NCBI GenBank assembly: GCA_027563935.2
Contig: CM050454.1
Location: 21,201,501-21,265,500 of the forward strand
DNA length: 64,000 bases
Direction of reading: 5' to 3'
DNA from: Costus lasius
Lineage: Eukaryota > Streptophyta > Magnoliopsida > Zingiberales > Costaceae
Part shown: one piece after another, positions 1 to 10,869 of the stretch
How the letters are laid out: each line of letters begins with the position of its first letter
Numbering within the stretch: the stretch's first letter is position 1
Notes under the pieces: generated by a model
What the model was told of the DNA's origin: nothing
Database searches by the model: none
The model's input: the letters and a program-made list of their open reading frames with translations, nothing else
Program-made: the position numbers and the translations under genes

Positions 1-1640
1 AACCCCTCCAAATGAAGATGCTCCTATTGATGTTTCTTTGGGATATCAAGTTGCACCTTTGAAGATGTTACCTAGACATGTTGGACACCAAGTTACAAAA
101 TTCTCAACAATGTAGCCAATGATTGGCACAAAAATATTAGAATAATTTATTACCAACTCAAACAAGATTCAATGATCATGGTAATAATTCATGGTATATA
201 AAATTCCTACATCATTAGTTCGATTTCTAGATTCAGGCTACTAACTAAAGAGGCTCCCATTGGTGGGTAAAGATGACCCTTGTGCGCACACATCCTGATT
301 TCAAGATTAAGGCTACTAACTAAAAAGGCTTCTATTGGTGGGTCAAGATGACCCTTGTGTGCACACATCGTTTGGCTAATAAAGGGGAGTGAAGTAAATG
401 GGTGGGTAAAGCAATACAAATTTATGTTTTGAGTCATTATTAACCACTATGAAGAGAGGTGGGACGCATTATCATCTATGTATTAGGATAATTTGATTAG
501 AGTAAGGCCAAGGCCTTCGGGACAAGTTATTCGTGGCTAAGATTCACCCATTTGGCTTTTGGAAAGATTTGGTTAAGGTAAAACTTCTTGGAAGGCGAGT
601 TATCACGAAATCCAAGAAGGAAAATCAATGTACACTCCAAGGTTGAGAAGGATGTTGAAGTAGTGAAAGTCCCTCCCACACAAGACGAAGATCACAACCT
701 GGTTGTAAAGCCCAGGCAGTATGCAAAAAAAAACCTAGAAAATATCATGGACATGACGTATATCATGGCCTGCCCGCGGCTGCTCCAAAAAAGCTAGAAC
801 GGCCTATTTCGAAGGCCCTATACTAATCATAGCATTCAAGGTAGCCTCTTGAGAGGTACATGGCGATAGTTGGCGCTTCTTCAGCTCATGCGGAGCTCAT
901 TCAACCTATATCATTGCTTCCACGATGCATTGAAGAGCCCCATCCAACCCACTGTAATAATCAACTATCAAATTCGGTGTAGGAGCCATTAGCCGATTCT
1001 ACTACTCCATCATGATATGCTCAAAGATGGTGTAAATAGCCTATTCGGCCTAATAAGGCCCAGCCTAGGCACAAGCCCAGTCAAGCCTATGCAACCACTT
1101 TAGTTGTTAAGGTAGTTAAAATATTACAACTACCTTGTCATGTAATTGTTGTGACTTCCAACCCCCTAGCTTATAAAAAGAGGGCTAGGAAGAAGTAGAA
1201 ACTAGCTTGCTTAGAGAGTGAAAGCTCACCTTAGATAGTTGCGAGTGTCTTATGGCTTGGAGGAGTGGATAATCTCTTAGGATCCAGGTTTTGTAACTTC
1301 TCATTTACCCTACTAGAAGGAATTAAATCGCACTTCAGTGCATCAGGGTAACTCCTAATTTTTTTACACTTGCGTCTCTATAACTAATTTTTGTTCCTTC
1401 TTTTAGACATGACTCCTTAATCATCTGAACGCTGAAACGTGGGAAGCTTCTTGTTCTCTTGTGTTCAATGCTATGACCATGTAGATTTTATGATAACTTC
1501 TTGTTCTCTTCTTTTAGACATAACTAATTTTTGTTCCTTCTTTTAGATTTTATGATAGGTTCGGATTGTCGCCTTGCCACGTAGATTTTTGGGTTGGGGT
1601 TGTGTTTTCTATGCGGCCTCCCCACTAAAGTTTAGTTAAG
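1..1640. other. Unassigned AT-rich sequence, possibly old retrotransposon non-coding DNA
   Basis: I see no gene here. Short open frames (for example 588-797, +) show no recognisable domain. From about 1150 to 1380 the layout resembles the promoter and leader end of an LTR: a TATA motif, then a run of stop-rich sequence. I could not find paired LTR ends or a target duplication, so the assignment to a retrotransposon is only a guess. Confidence 0.3.
1172..1180 (+). promoter_or_regulatory. TATA-box-like motif in possible LTR
   Basis: The motif TATAAAAAG lies between two short complementary blocks (CCCCTAGC before it and GGGCTAGG after it). Plant LTR promoters often have a TATA box in a similar setting, but nothing else confirms a promoter here. 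Confidence 0.3.
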
Positions 1641-2120
1641 CAGGGTCTACTACGATTATACTCATAGATATCAAAGTAGTAATAAAGAGAATAAAAAAAA
1701 TAAAACCCTATTTCTAGTCTCCCTCCTTTCATATTGCTTGCTACCATTGCTTTCTCCCTCAGTGCTCGTTGGACCTCCCCCACTTTGCTCCCTTGCTCGC
1801 TGAACACCGTCAACCTCGCTGGATCTCTCCGTTCTTGCTTTGAGATTTGCTCTATTGCTCGTCGAACGCCGTCAGCACTCGTTGGACCTCTTTGCTTTCC
1901 TCCCATGCTCATTGGAGCTTCTTGCTTTGGTTCCTTACTTGTCAAATGCCATCCACGCTCACCAGCCTCTCCGCTTTGCTCCCTTGTTTGTTGGACTTCC
2001 TCACTCTTGTTTTGAGATTTGCTCCCTTGCTGTAGCCAAATGACTATGTGTGAAGTATCTAAGATAAAAGTTGGTGATGTTTGTATTTTTGAGATGTTCT
2101 TTAACAAATGTGTATGGAAA
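1641..2120. other. Pyrimidine-rich degenerate repeat, no gene supported
   Basis: From about 1734 to 2035 the + strand repeats loosely related phrases built around GCTC, TTGGACC and TTTGCTCCC. This opens frames on both strands, none with a recognisable domain. The composition resembles the GC-rich leaders of the PIF/Harbinger elements further right (around 17580-17830), so a relic of such a leader is possible but unproven. Confidence 0.35.
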
Positions 2121-2179
2121 CAATTGTATTTTTATACAGATTATTTTATAAGATAATTGAATTTAATAATTATATTATC

Positions 2180-2894
2180 TTACAATGTAGAACCTACCTT
2201 ATTCAATATAGAACCTCTCTAATAAGGTAGAACCTCTTTGAAATAATAGAACCTTTATGTACTGTAGTGAAACTTCTATGGCATAAGGTAAAACCTATAT
2301 GAAATAAGGTAGAACATCTATAGAATAAGGTAGAATCTCTATATGATAAGATAAAATCTATCTGAAATAAAGTAGAATCTTTATAGAATGAGATAGAACC
2401 TTTATAGAATAAGGTAGAACCTCTATGGGATAAAGTAGAACCTATATGTGATAAGATAGAACATCTCTGAAATAAGGTGGAAATAGGCTAAAATAAGGTA
2501 GAACCTATATATAATTAAGGTAGAACCTCTATTAGATAAAGTAGAACCTCTCTAAAATAAGGTAGAACATATCAAAAATAAGATAGAACTTGTCAAAAAT
2601 AAGATGGAATCTATCAAAACTAAGATAAAATATTTCTAAAATAAGGTATAATATGCCAAAAATAAAGTATAACCTCTATAAAATAAGGTATATAACATTT
2701 ATAGGATATAGTAAAACCTCTTTGAAATAAGATAAAATCTCTGTGGAATTAGGTAGAACCTCTATAGGATAAGGAAAAATCTCTCTAAAATAAGGTGGAA
2801 CTTGTCTAAAATAAGGTAAAACCTTTCTTAAATAAGGTGTAACATGTCAAAAATAAGGTATAACTTTTATAGAGTAAGATAGAACCTTTATGGG
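2180..2894. repeat. Degenerate tandem array based on ATAAGGTAGAACCTCTAT
   Basis: The sequence repeats a roughly 20-35 base phrase of the form ATAAGGTAGAACCTCTAT, with many substitutions and variable spacers, about 25 times. It is AT-rich and has no coding potential. The array resumes just after the MITE at 2895-3347: the phrase TATGGGATAAAGT is found both within the array (around 2426) and right of the MITE (3351-3363). The MITE therefore split the array. Confidence 0.75.
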
Positions 2895-3347
2895 TAGGGG
2901 TGTGCAAGAAAACTGTTGGAACCGTCGAACCGCGGTTAACCGAACTGAATCGAACCGGTTTTCCGGTTAATCGAACCGACGATTCCTTAACCGGTCGGTT
3001 TTTCGGCGGTTCCAACGGTTACCGGTTCGGTTACGGTTCGGCACTTGACCGAACCGCCGGTTAACCGATCGAACCGGTATATAATATATTTTATATTAAA
3101 ATAATTATATTTATGTAATTAATTGAACCGGTTAACCGGCGGTTAACCGAAAAACTAGCGGTTAACCGATTCGGTTATCCAGTCAAATGAGAGAATTTAA
3201 AGAAAAAAATTTATGACCGATTAACCGGTTGGCTGGGTAACCGTTTGCCGGTTTGGGAATGATTCACAGTTTTTACTGAACCAAATGGTTTGGTTAATCG
3301 GTTGACTTGGTCAACTAGTTCGGTTAACCGCCCATGCAGAGCCCTCC
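2895..3347. mobile_element. hAT-type non-autonomous element (MITE) with 8-bp target duplication
   Basis: The left end reads TAGGGGTGTGCAAGAAAA, a typical hAT terminal sequence. The right end (TGCAGAGCCCTCC) is a decayed inverted copy. Flanking octamers are TTTATGGG (2887-2894) and AGTATGGG (3348-3355), which differ at two positions. The interior is dense in GGTTAACCGG-type palindromes and has no gene. Family placement follows from the 8-bp duplication and the TAGGGGTGT terminus. Confidence 0.7.
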
Positions 3348-3355
3348 AGTATGGG

Positions 3356-3685
3356 ATAAAGTTGGTCGAAACTATAGCATTAGTAAAAATGCACCCTAAA
3401 TTAATTTTGCTTGAAAATTGTAATGTTGCTTGGTCGAAATTTGCAATTCACATAGTGGCAGCTGGAAAAATGTTAAAAAAGGGGGCAGGCCCCATCCACC
3501 ATCCCAATTGGGATGGTGGATGGGGCCAACCGGTTCTGCTTAAAACTTTTATTCGCGGCAGACTTGTGAATTAAAAATTTTATTAAACTCAATTTCCGTG
3601 GTGATGCAAAAATAATTGATTTTTTTATAAAGAGGAAACAAAAACACCTTGAACATAGTGTTCGCAATATACGACACATAGTAGG
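3356..3685. other. Gene-free spacer containing a perfect palindrome
   Basis: A short AT-rich spacer between the hAT MITE and the solo LTR. Its only notable content is the 40-bp palindrome listed separately. Its open frames have no recognisable domain. Confidence 0.5.
3488..3527. repeat. Perfect 40-bp palindrome
   Basis: The half-site GGCCCCATCCACCATCCCAA is followed immediately by its exact reverse complement, with no spacer and AATT at the centre. A G run lies to its left. No mismatch is visible, which is unusual in this decayed neighbourhood. Confidence 0.9.
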
Positions 3686-5464
3686 TGTTATGGGCAAATT
3701 TATTTTTTTAATAATAAATTTAACCACAACCGGCAGATCCCCTCACGGAGATCTCAGCCCTACACTAGAGTGGCCCGCGACCGATTAGGGTCGCGTTGCG
3801 GAAGCTGGCCCAGCACTTTACAAGTTCTCATACCACGTGTGCGAAGGGTTCGGTATGAATACCGCCCCTCGGACACGAATACAAATCTCTCAACTGTGTC
3901 AAAGTGATGGAGACTCTCCAAAACACTTTGCACTCACAGAAATTCCCTCAACCCGTGCTCCTTTCTCTACACAGCCGAGATAGGCACCGGCGCGGCCTCA
4001 ATCAATCACAAGGGGACGGTGGCGAACACCTTCAAGGGTGCCGGCACACACGTCCAAGACTTTGCAGTGAGCATACAAGCAAGCACCTGCAAACAGTCAC
4101 AAATCCGCACTACACATATGCGAACACAGATAATGCAAAGAACCGTCCGGACGAAAAGCCACACGAAGTCCGGACGGCGGTAAAGTCTCTATCCACTACA
4201 CACGAGAAAACCGTCCTACTACCACTACACACGATAGATCCGGGGAGGGTTTACCCTTGTAGCGTGCCACCACTCCACGAGCCGAGCCCACCGAGATCCT
4301 CCGAGAAGCTGCGTCGGAAAGTCCGATCGGAGACGAAGCGAGACGCGCGCGCGAACACGCCCACAAAACCTCCTTCTCCCTCTTCCCGCTCGCGTCCGAA
4401 CCAGCGCCGAGACTTCGGCTGAAACAGGGGAATGATCCCCTCTCCCGTCCGTCACCGTCCGGCCACCGGAGCTGCACCGGCGGGTCGGGATCTGGTCGTC
4501 CGTGAACGGAGAAGTCGCCGCCGGAGTATTGTCGCCGGAGAAGCCGCCGCCGACGAGAAATTGAACCCAATGGAAGCTGTGGCTGCGTGGAACCAGCGAT
4601 CGAAAAATCCGATCGCACTCCCGCATCTGGCTGCCAACGCCGGAAGAGATGAACCCTTCCTTACCTCAGAGCACCGGTGAGTTGATCTAAGAGCCCTTGC
4701 CGACGAGTCCGTGGCCGGAGCCTCGTCGTCGACGAAGAAGAAGCAGACTCTGTTTTCAGATCTAGATCTCGCCGAGAATTCGTCGTCGCCAGACCTCGCA
4801 CAAGCGCCCTATTCCGCTTGATTGCGACCTCCCCTCGACGAAGATGGATTTCCATCTTCGTCGCCACGCAGCCGCGATCTCCGCCGGTGATTGGCCGGAG
4901 ATCTCGCTTCCACCGGGGCGGATCCGAAAATCTGCCCTAGGCTCGTCCACGTAGGAGTCCCAGCCTTCAAACTCCGTCGCCACGCCAGCCCGCACCTCCG
5001 GCCACCTTCCAAATCCGGCGAGGCGCCTCTAGCTGGTCGGAATCGACGACGGACGGCAGTGATTCCAGCGAGCACGAGAAACAGGGGAATTTCTCCCCTT
5101 TCGCGTGCGTGATCACTGTAGCGGTCTGAACCTGCTCAACCGGTTCGGTTCAGCCCGGAAGGGCGGTTCAGTGCCGGTTCGGGGTCGATTAGACCTCAGA
5201 ATCGCCCCACAGTTGACCCTCTTCGATGCACACGCTCGCAAGCTCGTGCGAGAGGATACGGGGTCTATGGGTCGAGTGAAAGCCCACATCCACGTGTGTA
5301 CCCACACTCCGTGGTTTGACTCGACCCTCGCCTTGTGGACTTGTGTCAGCCTCAGTGACACGATCGCACACCCGAGTCGTCCAACACGGCTGATGACGAG
5401 GGGTCCCGCCATCACTCCATCTCGGTATGCTTTGGGATTTGTGCTAAATCCCTGGAGCATCACA
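3686..5464. mobile_element. Solo LTR with perfect 5-bp target duplication
   Basis: The segment starts TGTTATGGGC and ends GCATCACA, giving the canonical TG...CA ends of an LTR. It is flanked by identical GTAGG pentamers at 3681-3685 and 5465-5469. There is no second LTR or internal region, so this is a solo LTR left by recombination. The interior is GC-rich and contains many overlapping open frames on both strands, all without recognisable domains. Superfamily is uncertain; on the minus strand the LTR would begin TGTGATGCTCC. Confidence 0.85.
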
Positions 5465-5469
5465 GTAGG

Positions 5470-6784
5470 TATAATGATATATTTTTTGGTCAAATTTTCA
5501 TATCATATATACTAGTGATTTTTATAAAATATTTATGGAAACAATTGTGCTACTAACAAAAATCTATTCTTGTATAAATATGAATATAATAATAGTAATA
5601 ATAATAATATTAATATTATTATGCTTGAAGCATAGAGATGCTGCATTTGACTTTGAGCACTAGTTCCAGTCTACGAGATGCTGCATTATGCTCAAATATT
5701 TATTTTACACGGCTCCAAAAATAAAGAATAGTAAGGAAAATAATTAATGGCATCCACCACCACATAATAATTAATAATTGTGGATCCCATGGCCTGCCGA
5801 AAGAGGAGCAGTGAGTGTTTATAGATCATCATCTTCCTACTTCTCCTACACACAGACCTAGACAAAACAATTGCATTCTTTTTTTTTTTCTCCTTTAATA
5901 AATGAGGTTTAATCCCAAATTTACTAAAGTTGTCCTGCTGCGAGAGATTGCTTTCAGTACAAGCTAAACTGCACGGGAATATAATTAAAATATTTACTTT
6001 TCCACTGTCATCTGTTCACGAATTCTCAGCAAACCCATTTCAATTTTAAATGAAATGGATATCTGCATGGGCCACAGCATTAGTTTTATAGATACTTGAC
6101 ATGCCGTGCATAGCTTGTTGCCACACTCAAACAAAGCAGTTACTTTGAGAGATTTTTCATTTGATTTTTTATAATATCAAGTATGTTTATCTCAATAATC
6201 TAAGCCCATTTCAAATAAATTAACTTCTTCAAGGGCGATTTCGGAATTTCAAAAAACAAAAATAATAAAGTATTCCCACTTTTTACAGCTGTGTCAGAGT
6301 AAGTGCATTCGCCTGGTTACGGTTACGCTAGACGCGGAATAAATGAATATTTATTTTACAAAACATTTCAAATTATTATATTGACAAAATAGGATTTCTC
6401 AAAATTATAAACTAGTCCTTCTCTTTTGCGCGATTTTTATTAAATATATTTTTTTTCCAAAGGCAACAAGTTACGTTTATTAAACATTATTTTCTCTCTC
6501 GTTTCCTGCGGTTCCCTTTCACATTAGAAATTAGAAAACGAAAAGGGGGCAAACAAAAAGAAGGCTCCGTACTTTGCTCTTAGAAAAATAATAATAATAT
6601 AGGCGACATAGTGCCAAAAGAAATGGAATCAAAGGCTATAAGGGTAAGCAATAGCAGTGGCCAAGTGAGCGGCTACTCTCACACTCCAGCAGCGTTTTGT
6701 GTGTCCTCTCTCTTAAGAGCAAAAGGGCAAAGCTTAGCCCTAAGGCTACAATCCTGCGCTGTCATTGCTTCCTCCATAGATTAG
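5470..6784. other. Upstream region of the DUF642 gene
   Basis: AT-rich, gene-free sequence between the solo LTR and the DUF642 start codon. It holds the presumed promoter and 5' leader. I could not fix a convincing TATA box or transcription start. No transposon ends were recognised. Confidence 0.5.
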
Positions 6785-9523
6785 ATGGATCCATCTGCCG
6801 TCGCTTGTCTTGCGCTTCTCAATGTGTTGCTCCTCCTCGTTAATCAGTGCGGTTCTGCAGCTCTTGAAGATGGTACATCTCTCTTCCCCTCCATGTCTAT
6901 GTGCTTACACTTGGTAGATTAGTTGCGCTTCTCAATGTGTTGCTCCTCCTCGTTAATCAGTGCGGTTCTGCAGCTCTTGAAGATGGTACATCTCTCTTCC
7001 CCTCCATTTCTATGTGCTTACACTTGGTAGATTAGTTGTAGAATACTGGAAACTAACTAGCTAAGTCGCAAAATCCCTGTCGATCGGTGCCATTCTCTCC
7101 TCTTCTTCTTCCCAGACTGCTCTGAGAAGATTATTGATGCTTTAGTCTTGGCTTCTTAAAAGGGCAAATTTCCCTGTAAAGAAAAGCTGACCATGCTATT
7201 ATAATAAAAGAGTGCTGAGTGCTGAGTCTTAGTCATGCTATTTAGCTGCTCCAATTTCAATCGAGTCATCGTCTCCATAAATTAATCATTTTGGAGAGTC
7301 GAAGCGAGGATGCCATGGCTCCTGGTGCCAACATGAGATGTGTGTTGACCCTTTATTGACCTTATCAGCCTTTTGCTTTTGCTAAATTCGAATCGCGACT
7401 TTACTGGGGGCCTTGACGTATTGCGTCCGTGGCCCCAACCACAGAAACCTCGGGCAATTCACACTTATCACCTTTGTCAAGTATATATTTCTAGATTATG
7501 ATAACATAGATTATCACCTTTGTCGAGCAAGCAGAATACATTTTCAAGAGCCATGGGCAGAAGAGCTCCAGTGGGAGTATTTACCAGTTATGGTTTTGCA
7601 ATATCTTATATTTGAAAGATTTTCTTTTAGTGCTCCAATAAATTCGTTCGCCGGTGGCATCAGCCATCAGCTGCTTGATTGTTTCAGCTCCCGCGTGCCC
7701 ATCACCGTTACTTATCCACTCCTGTGTGCAGAAAGCAGATGAAATTAGGGAGGCGCTTCTTTTTCTTTTGTCCTCCTTCACTTTTTCGTCACTTTGGTGG
7801 CTTGATAATGGTAGCTGTAGATTGGTTAACTCGGAAATCAACATCTTTGGACAACCTAGGGCAGTGACCTGACTGTCCTGCTGCTTCGCTGTGTTGCGCG
7901 TGAGAGGCATGTACTCAATTCGATTTCATTTGCAGTAATTATACGACTTGTGTACTACCCCCAATTTCCGTTTACTTGTAAGAAGCGTAATAAAGAGAAT
8001 AAGAGATGGACCATCTCAAATTAAATTGCTAGCTGGCAGCTAAACTCGAAAGAGGGCAAGCTTTTTTATCTCGTTAGGTTTTTACTTGGCGCCACCTTAT
8101 TCTTGACCACACAGTGCTTAGAACAAAAGTTGAGACGCCAATCGAGGTAAACAGCCTTGAGCTCTGGCTTCTTGTCGTGGCTCGAGTGGACATCTTCCGA
8201 GGCTATCTTTTTGTTCCACTAACTCATGTGTCGTGCCCATGCTTGTCTGCTCTTTGATCAGATTCACAACCACGCACCACTGTCTTTCGTCTTCACCAAT
8301 GAATAATTGGTCAAATGTAAATAATGGCCGTGATGCATGCCTAGGTTTGATTTACAACGGCGATTTCGAGACAGTGCCCTCTGGCGGGGCCGCCAGCAAT
8401 GGCCTGGGCGAAGGAGTCACCTCCCTCCCTGGCTGGACCATCAATGGCACCGTGGAGCTCGTCGAGTCCGGTCAAAAGCAAGGCGGAATGATTCTTATAG
8501 TCCCCCAAGGTAGTAATCAGTTTGTCATCGCCATTGCTCTGCTCTCTCTCTCTCATGGTAGGGAGGCGCTAATTAGTGAATTGAGCAGGGGAGCACGCGG
8601 TGCGGCTGGGGAACGACGCAGAGATCTCCCAAGCGCTGCAGCTGGATAAAGGGACGTCGTACGCGGTGACATTCAGCGCCGCGCGGACCTGCGCACAGCT
8701 GGAGTCACTCAACATCTCGGTCTGGCCGTCATCGTCAACGGTGGACCTGCAGACGCTGTACAGCGTCGAGGGCTGGGATGCCTACGCCTGGGCGTTCCAG
8801 GCCCTAGCCGACGACGGCGCCGACTCGCGCCTGAGCTTCAAGAACCCAGGCATGGAGGACGACCCCACCTGCGGCCCCATCCTCGACAACATCGCCATCA
8901 AGAAGCTCTTCAACCCCGACCGCCCCCAAGACAACGCCGTCGTCAACGGCGACTTCGAGGAGGGCCCGTGGATGTTCCCCAACGCCAGCCTCGGCGTGCT
9001 CCTCCCGACCAACCTCGAGGAGGAGATGACCGCCCTCCCCGGCTGGCTCGTGGAGTCCAACCGCGCCGTTCGCTACATCGACTCCTACCACTTCGCCGTG
9101 CCCCAGGGGAAGCGCGCTGTCGAGCTGCTCTCTGGAAAGGAGGGGATCATCTCGCAGATGGTGGAGACCGCGCCCGAGAAGCAGTACAGCCTCACATTCA
9201 CGGTCGGCGCTGCCGGGGACTCGTGCCAGGCGCCGCTGGCAGTGATGGCTTTCGCCGGAGACCAGGCACAGAACTTCCACTATGCGCCAATGGGCAACGC
9301 CACCAGCATGCCGGCAAACATCACATTCACGGCGCGGGCTGAGCGCACGCGAATCGCCTTCTACAGCGTGTACTACAACACCAGGAGCGACGACCACAGC
9401 TCGCTCTGCGGACCGGTGGTGGACGATGTCAGAGTGTGGGGGCTCTCCGGCTCCGCGGCGGGGAAGCGCACTTGGCTCGCATATCTTGTAAGCCTGGTCC
9501 TTACCGTGCTTATTGCCCTGTAA
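6785..9523 (+). CDS. DUF642 cell-wall protein with GPI-anchor signal (3 exons)
   Basis: Exons are 6785-6872, 8345-8509 and 8589-9523. All introns have GT-AG ends and the phases join exactly to give 395 residues. Residues 1-25 form a signal peptide (leucine-rich core). The first DUF642 module starts near residue 31 (LIYNGDFE) and the second near 202 (VVNGDFEEGP). Conserved family signatures are visible: LVESGQKQGG, FSAARTCAQ, GWDAYAWAFQA, DPTCGPILD, VPQGKRAVEL and LCGPVVDDV. DUF642 proteins are secreted galactose-binding-like cell-wall proteins linked in other plants to pectin methylesterase activity. The C-terminus (GSAAGK, then a hydrophobic tail ending VLTVLIAL) predicts a GPI anchor, as in one DUF642 subclade. 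Exon 3 is strongly GC-rich, typical of monocots. The start codon is the only ATG giving the signal peptide in frame. Confidence 0.93.
6810..7035 (+). repeat. 113-bp tandem duplication of exon 1 and its splice donor
   Basis: Bases 6810-6922 are repeated at 6923-7035 with one visible mismatch (CCATGTC versus CCATTTC). The unit covers most of exon 1 coding sequence, the GT donor at 6873-6874 and the first part of intron 1. The second copy therefore places another exon-1-like segment and donor (near 6986) inside the intron. Reading through the first donor meets an in-frame TAG at 6920-6922, so use of the second donor would truncate the protein. Confidence 0.92.
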
Positions 9524-9891
9524 GGACCAAGTGTTTGATGAAATTGCTGCGAGGGAGTAGAACTGTGTTATGTTTCTGAAGGTTTGAAGTTGTGGTGTGG
9601 GCTTTTTTTTTTTTTTTTTTGTTTACTTTGACGGAAGCAACGACAGCGTAACAAGTCTGCAGGTTTGACTTTTGGTTTTATCTCAGATCACTTGTAGAAA
9701 TTGTAATGGCACGGGACGTTGATCAGTAAGCATAATGTGATCAAATGAATCCTATGAAAAGACCAGGCCACAATAGCTCTTTCTGAATAATATACTTGGA
9801 CAATTCAAAATTGACAAAGAAAAGACTATAATGGATATTTATATAAAGATGATCAATGGACCCACAAATATAGGAAAAGTGTATTTTCATC
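9524..9891 (+). other. 3' untranslated and downstream region of the DUF642 gene
   Basis: It contains a T tract at about 9604-9620 and AT-rich sequence. No gene is seen. The region ends at the target duplication of the retrotransposon. Confidence 0.5.
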
Positions 9892-9896
9892 CCTTG

Positions 9897-10869
9897 TGTC
9901 ACGCTCCGGTCGGATCGGCCTGAAAACAGCGCTTATCCGTTGTTTCAGGGCCGTCCGGTGGAATACCAGAACGCAACTCACTCTAGGGTTTCCGATCCGA
10001 AATTAGAAATCCTAATTACCCCGATTAATTTTTATCCCCAAAATACAATTCGCACGGAGAAAACCCTAACCCTAATTTAGGAAAATCAAATCCCAATTCA
10101 AATACCTTCTCTGGTCAACGATTTTGACCAGTCAACGTCGACTTCGCCGGATCAAATTGAATCGCTGACGTCCGCCTGACGTCAGCGTCTGAATTTGATT
10201 TCTGCCGCGTCGATTAAATTTGTTGCTGGCGTCGTGTCGACGTCAGCCGCCGAATTCGAAATCGAATCGATTTCGTTTATGCCTTTGACCGTTGACCTCT
10301 GCCTAAATAGTGTCACGAACTCAGAAACAGGGGAGAACAGGGATCGACGGAAGAATGCGTTTTATTCCCAGAAAACTACAGCTCCTCTCGTCGTCGGCCC
10401 CTGGCCAGTAGCCCTCTCCCCTCCCTCGCCGGTCGTAGCCGGTTACAGTCGCTATGTTCCTCTCGCCGTCGGCCCCTGGCCGGTAGCCCTCTCAAGCTCG
10501 GTGGTCGCAGATCTGGATGAAGATTGCCTGTGTTCTCCTTTTAACGCCACAGCCGCCGCCTCGACGTCTATTTTGGGCGTGCGAGCTTCGCGCGTCCGCG
10601 TCCGCCGCCTGCGAACGCGTTCACCACGCGCGTCCGCTTCTTTCGCCGATGTCGTCTCTGCTTTCCTCGCCGCTGTAACCGCGTCCGTCGCGTTGTCGAC
10701 CGCATCTCGCGACGGCGACGAGCTTGCGCTCGCGTTGTGCGCGGTTGAGTTTTACGTGCGGCCGCTGCGCTGAGAGCACTCGGGGTCAAAATACCCCGTT
10801 GACCTGATTCCCCCCTGATTTGGGCTCCGCTTTGGGCTTGGGCCGAACCGGCCTAACCCAGGCCTGACA
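9897..10869 (-). repeat. 3' LTR of the gag-only element (973 bp)
   Basis: This is the downstream LTR in the element's own direction. It matches the other LTR almost base for base along most of its length, but lacks a 220-bp block (present at 12720-12939) and a 12-bp block (near 13320). The gag frame runs about 118 bases into it before its stop. Confidence 0.92.

Noticed and set aside
1625..2107. A 160-codon minus-strand frame
   Set aside because: It comes from the pyrimidine-rich degenerate repeat and has no recognisable domain.
3904..5515. Many overlapping open frames of 60-170 codons on both strands
   Set aside because: They lie inside the GC-rich solo LTR, overlap each other on both strands and show no domain or codon pattern of a real gene.
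8804..9397. A 197-codon frame on the minus strand and shorter + frames over the same bases
   Set aside because: They are shadows of the GC-rich third exon of the DUF642 gene.
10195..10773. A 192-codon + strand frame (and its copy at 12707-13396)
   Set aside because: It is inside the LTR, is not conserved as a product between the two LTRs, and has no domain.
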